Shown here in pieces: positions 63,001-64,000 of a stretch of DNA of 64,000 nt (position 1 is the first letter of the stretch; each line of letters begins with the position of its first letter). The translations under genes and the position numbers were made by a program. The notes under the pieces are model-generated. The model worked only from the letters and a program-made list of their open reading frames with translations, was not told the origin of the DNA and ran no database searches. The stretch spans positions 1 through 64,000 of the forward strand of contig DATGLV010000030.1 in assembly GCA_035293945.1 (NCBI GenBank), in the 5' to 3' direction. Source of the stretch: VAZQ01 sp035293945 (GTDB taxonomy: Bacteria; Pseudomonadota; Alphaproteobacteria; Rhizobiales; Xanthobacteraceae).

Positions 63001-63722
63001 GTGATATTGGCGGCAGCGGTGCCGTTCAGGGTCAGGACGGTTGCGCTCGTAATCCCGTCACCGGCCACGCCAGTATCGGGTCCAATCGAGGTGATTGCGG
63101 GCGCCGTTGGGGGCGTGACGACCTGAACATCGAATGCCGCGGAGGCAGGGCTGGTCGCACCCTCCCAATCCGTGAACGTTGCAGTGAACTGGTGCACGTT
63201 GCCGACCGCAAGCGTTCCCGTTTGGAAAGTCCAGGTCCCGTTGCTCGGATTTATTGTTGCTTGGCCAAGCAGCGTCGTGCCGTCGTAGACGTCGATGAAG
63301 CCTTGCTGCGACGGGTCCGAGGTGCCTGACAACGTCAAAACTTGAGCGGTCGTGGTGGTGCTTCCGGGTGTCCCGGTCACCGGCGAATAGGATGTGATGA
63401 CTGGAGACGTTGGCACTGTGGTATTAATGGTGAGATTCAACGCCGCGGACGCCGCACTGGAAGCTCCCGCAGCCACATCGACTGCCGTCAGGCTCACTCC
63501 AAAAAAGCCCGTCCCCAGGACTGGGGTGGTAAAGGTCCAAACACCGCTCGCATTGACTGCCCCGGTGCCCAGCAGGGTCGTCCCGTTGAAGACTTCGACG
63601 GCGGTATTGGGGGCAGCCGTGCCGGTCAATGTCAGCACGTTAGCGTCAGTCATATTGGGATTGCCGGTGAGGAGGCCGGTGTCTGGCGAGAACGAGGTGA
63701 TCACAGGTACCTGCACCGACAT
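57099..63722 (-). CDS. Giant Ig-like repeat protein with polysaccharide-lyase-like domain
   Basis: A 2207-residue protein without a classical signal peptide. Order: five Ig-like modules (about 1-495, each with DGTTLLG-like and WTFTT motifs), a polysaccharide-lyase (PF14099-like) domain (about 505-727, with RFTLKQGDTWADNGSHRTEV, FWTVIGQFHSDD and GNYWKEGIYQDP), an Ig-like module, a repeat of the LNDGG type (about 815-930), two more Ig-like modules, eight repeats of about 115 residues (1113-2030) and a C-terminal region (DIVDPPL, then a Gly/Asn/His-rich end). The C-terminus resembles type I secretion substrates. GAGGGAG precedes the ATG. It may be a secreted surface adhesin or glycan-degrading enzyme. 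Confidence 0.8.
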   Translation of the reverse strand: MSVQVPVITSFSPDTGLLTGNPNMTDANVLTLTGTAAPNTAVEVFNGTTLLGTGAVNASGVWTFTTPVLGTGFFGVSLTAVDVAAGASSAASAALNLTINTTVPTSPVITSYSPVTGTPGSTTTTAQVLTLSGTSDPSQQGFIDVYDGTTLLGQATINPSNGTWTFQTGTLAVGNVHQFTATFTDWEGATSPASAAFDVQVVTPPTAPAITSIGPDTGVAGDGITSATVLTLNGTAAANITVDIYDGSALLGQTTANINGIWAFTTSQLTAGTHNFSAIAVDGSGNPSAASSTASMTIDDHTPAAPVFLTESVGADNVLTVTGSAEANDTINVYDGTTLLGTTVANGAGAWSFVTGTMSAGTHNLVATATDLAGTTGPSSGDPTVTISGSAGAPPPTPVILSASPDSGPANNLVTPSNELRLVGTAAAGTTITVFDGTTELGTTTANLSGVWTFTTSSPLSDGSHMLSVTSTNASGAVSAQSASLNITVQPDIGSFSPLTDQWSNPISIDGSPFYVENADVNGNAPWAITETDPQTLRFTLKQGDTWADNGSHRTEVASGTIFAPADTINVGYQFQVEPGATNQFWTVIGQFHSDDNSSITQAMNPDYPPFSIHLTGPGGVGQGDYLAVDAYYALPGATAPTEVGGGFLYIAPTPIVRGQYYDVQISANFQNNSNGFLEMWVNGTQIINYHGPLGYGAGNYWKEGIYQDPSSTGETITADYKNLVISGTPTAPLVIGDTVNGNRAMLSGTAEANSTLTVYDGTTKLGTTKVNSDGSWAYETGALSIGTHALTATATDPAGKVSGASQASDATITSSTTPVVTKVTPSPATGEKTVGTAITFALATSTAVTVAGTPTLSLNNGGIATYVSGSGTSALTFSYTVGANDGTVAALAVTGINFPNGAAITDTSGNALSPAGVISTFLGLEVDITPVRAPVFTTSTTNSNGTFTLNGTAGANTTVTISDDGNILGTAAVNGSGSWTFTTPTMVNGTWNEFSAVDTNSLGDTTASVAGPQYGESTKLPSSPVVTGNALTGNVVTLYGTVGANTTVKVFDGATLLGTTTGNASGIWSFATAALSNGVHTFTTEATNASGTSGASEPVSLTVGTAAPPVTPKISSITESPSSGDLNAGHSVTLTVNFNEAVTVVGGTPSLTLNDGGTATYAGGSGSSALTFSYTVGTGQNIGSLAATAVNLNGATITDGGGNAASLSLTNLTQVGPQVDTTPPNVSSVVASGAGIAAGSGDLKAGSVVTLTVNLSEAVSVANGVPTLTLNDGGTATYAGGSSPTSALTFTYTVGAGDNTPDLTVKAVNLNSATVTDGAGNAADLSGAVTNPAGTLQIDTTPPTVSSVVASGAGISAQTGNLSAGDVVTLTVNLSEVVTVANGTPTLVLNDGGTATYSSGSGTNALTFTYTVGSTDSTVSALAITQVNLPGGTTITDAAGNAANLAGALTTFSGLAIDPPPALKSITETPSSGDLNAGKTVTLTLNLNDAVTVTGGPLTLSLNDGGVATYQTGSGTNTLTFTYTVGAGQNIGSLAVTGVNLNGATVLDGGGNPASFALTGLAQNGPQIDTTTPTVASVVTSGAGITAGSGEVGIGSVVTFTVNLNEAVTVANGVPTLTLNDGGTAYYTGGSSPTNTLTFSYTVGAGQSTSDLAVKAVNLNSATVTDGAGNAADLSGAVTNPAGILQISTSGPTVKSVTDAPANSDLDAGNSVTITVNMTAPVIVSGTPSLALNDGGTATYTGGTGLTSALTFTYVVAAGQNTSDLTITGVNLGSATIKDQSGNLANLNGAVTNPTGTVKIDTTAPTVTSVTEHASSNDVNAGKVATFYVMLSEGVTIAGGVPTLTLNDGGTAYCATSSYSNELYFNYTVAAGQNTSALTVKSVNLNSATVTDRAGNAADLSGLMVAPTTTLQIDTTSPTITQVVASPGTGSEGPGSVIVFTLQMSEAVRVAGTPTLTLNDGGTATFTGGSGTNALTFSYRVGANDGLVSALGIKGVNLPNGATITDLAGNAANLAGAVTTLAGLHIVNTNQTIATGGTLELTSPYAGTVTFAGSTGKLKIDNSASFTGRIGGQLAVGDVIDLADITAGAKATVHYTGHNSPGTLTVSDGVHTATLPLLGNYSLANFTVSSDGHGGTDIVDPPLQQGTATGSASAIDRGAMLWSQYMASAFPEVGYGTGGNPTNGSSGLNHDRTTQLAGPGINQHHV
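57633..60386 (-). repeat. Array of eight ~115-residue repeats within the giant protein
   Basis: Each unit contains the pattern SSGDLNAG..VTLTVNLSEAV, then LxLNDGGTATY, LTFxYTVGAGQ, NLNxATVTDGAGNAADL and QIDTTxPT. LNDGG occurs near residues 1154, 1271, 1390, 1503, 1620, 1733, 1847 and 1960 (spacing 113-119). An earlier single copy (LNNGG) lies near 859. The units are diverged, so the array is old, although homologous recombination could still change copy number. Confidence 0.8.
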
Positions 63723-64000
63723 CAGCCAGCTCCCTCAATATTTAAGTAAATTGAAGTAAAGGGATGTATCGCCATCCCTCCGGTATGTTGAGGTGAGGAA
63801 ATAAACGTCATCCATAAAGAAAAGGATGTAGGTATGAATACACTTTTATATGACGCAGCGGTTCTGTAGATCTCCGCGTCAGAATTTCCGCTGGCCGCGT
63901 CGTGCGCGCTGCCTGAAATCTGAGCGACACCGGCGCGAGATCGAGGAAGCAAACAAATCGACCGCGCGCGTGTCGTCTGCGGCGGCGCCGGCGCTCCGAC
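63723..64000. promoter_or_regulatory. AT-rich upstream region with hairpin
   Basis: AGGGATG (63760-63766) and CATCCCT (63773-63779) pair perfectly across a 6-base loop, 38-57 nt before the giant gene's start codon. The region 63730-63850 is AT-rich, unlike its surroundings, and probably carries the promoter. Beyond it a plus-strand frame opens at ATG 63850 and runs off the window, but it has no ribosome site and is not called. Confidence 0.45.

Noticed and set aside
63850..64000. Plus-strand ATG with an open frame to the window end
   Set aside because: No ribosome site, basic composition and no motif; too short to judge.

Overview
The window is high-GC DNA, with G or C dominating third codon positions, typical of an alphaproteobacterium of the order Hyphomicrobiales (Bradyrhizobium/Xanthobacteraceae-like). 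This assignment is an inference from gene content: several solitary Bug-type solute receptors, ExoD, CHASE2 signalling proteins, a GlgE/TreS-maltokinase pathway and many small exported proteins of unknown function. No rRNA, tRNA, CRISPR array, complete insertion sequence or replication origin was seen. The left edge holds the last 34 codons of an unidentified gene.

Layout. 0.1-12.4 kb: a Bug receptor, a small CxxCxG protein, ExoD, a slipin, an RND efflux pair (adaptor plus permease, ATGA overlap), a second Bug receptor, an EF-G domain III fragment, YidB, a GlsB-type membrane protein and a duplicated-LTxxQ protein. 12.5-15.4 kb: a small conserved protein, an M15 peptidase and two broken genes (PAS fragment, frameshifted cupin). 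15.4-21.8 kb: a minus-strand cluster of five proteins that all carry export signals (amidohydrolase, HAD type II enzyme, two related GESVGHYE proteins, a Bug receptor), with a divergent solute-binding-like protein. 21.9-31.1 kb: a CHASE2-SpoIIE phosphatase with an exported partner, a glycosyltransferase, RNase T2, FolD, an old-yellow-enzyme oxidoreductase and small secreted proteins.

31.2-47.4 kb is the clearest system: malQ on the minus strand, divergent from glgE, treS-mak fusion, glgB, glgX, treZ and treY. From treS-mak onward every junction overlaps. TreS-maltokinase makes maltose-1-phosphate, GlgE and GlgB build branched alpha-glucan, and GlgX with TreY and TreZ turn glucan back into trehalose. 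The locus therefore encodes a closed trehalose/alpha-glucan loop.

47.4-57.1 kb: a PepSY protein, an MBL hydrolase, a small cysteine-containing exported protein followed by a DUF2975/XRE pair and then a decayed copy of that protein's 3' end, a YXWGXW-type protein, an exported RidA paralogue lacking the usual Arg, a 5'-truncated SGNH hydrolase, and a phosphopantetheinyl transferase with an internal deletion facing a type II thioesterase. 57.1-63.7 kb: one 2207-residue minus-strand gene combining Ig-like repeats, a polysaccharide-lyase-like domain and a long array of about 115-residue repeats. At least six decayed or fragmentary genes show that accessory parts of this region are eroding.
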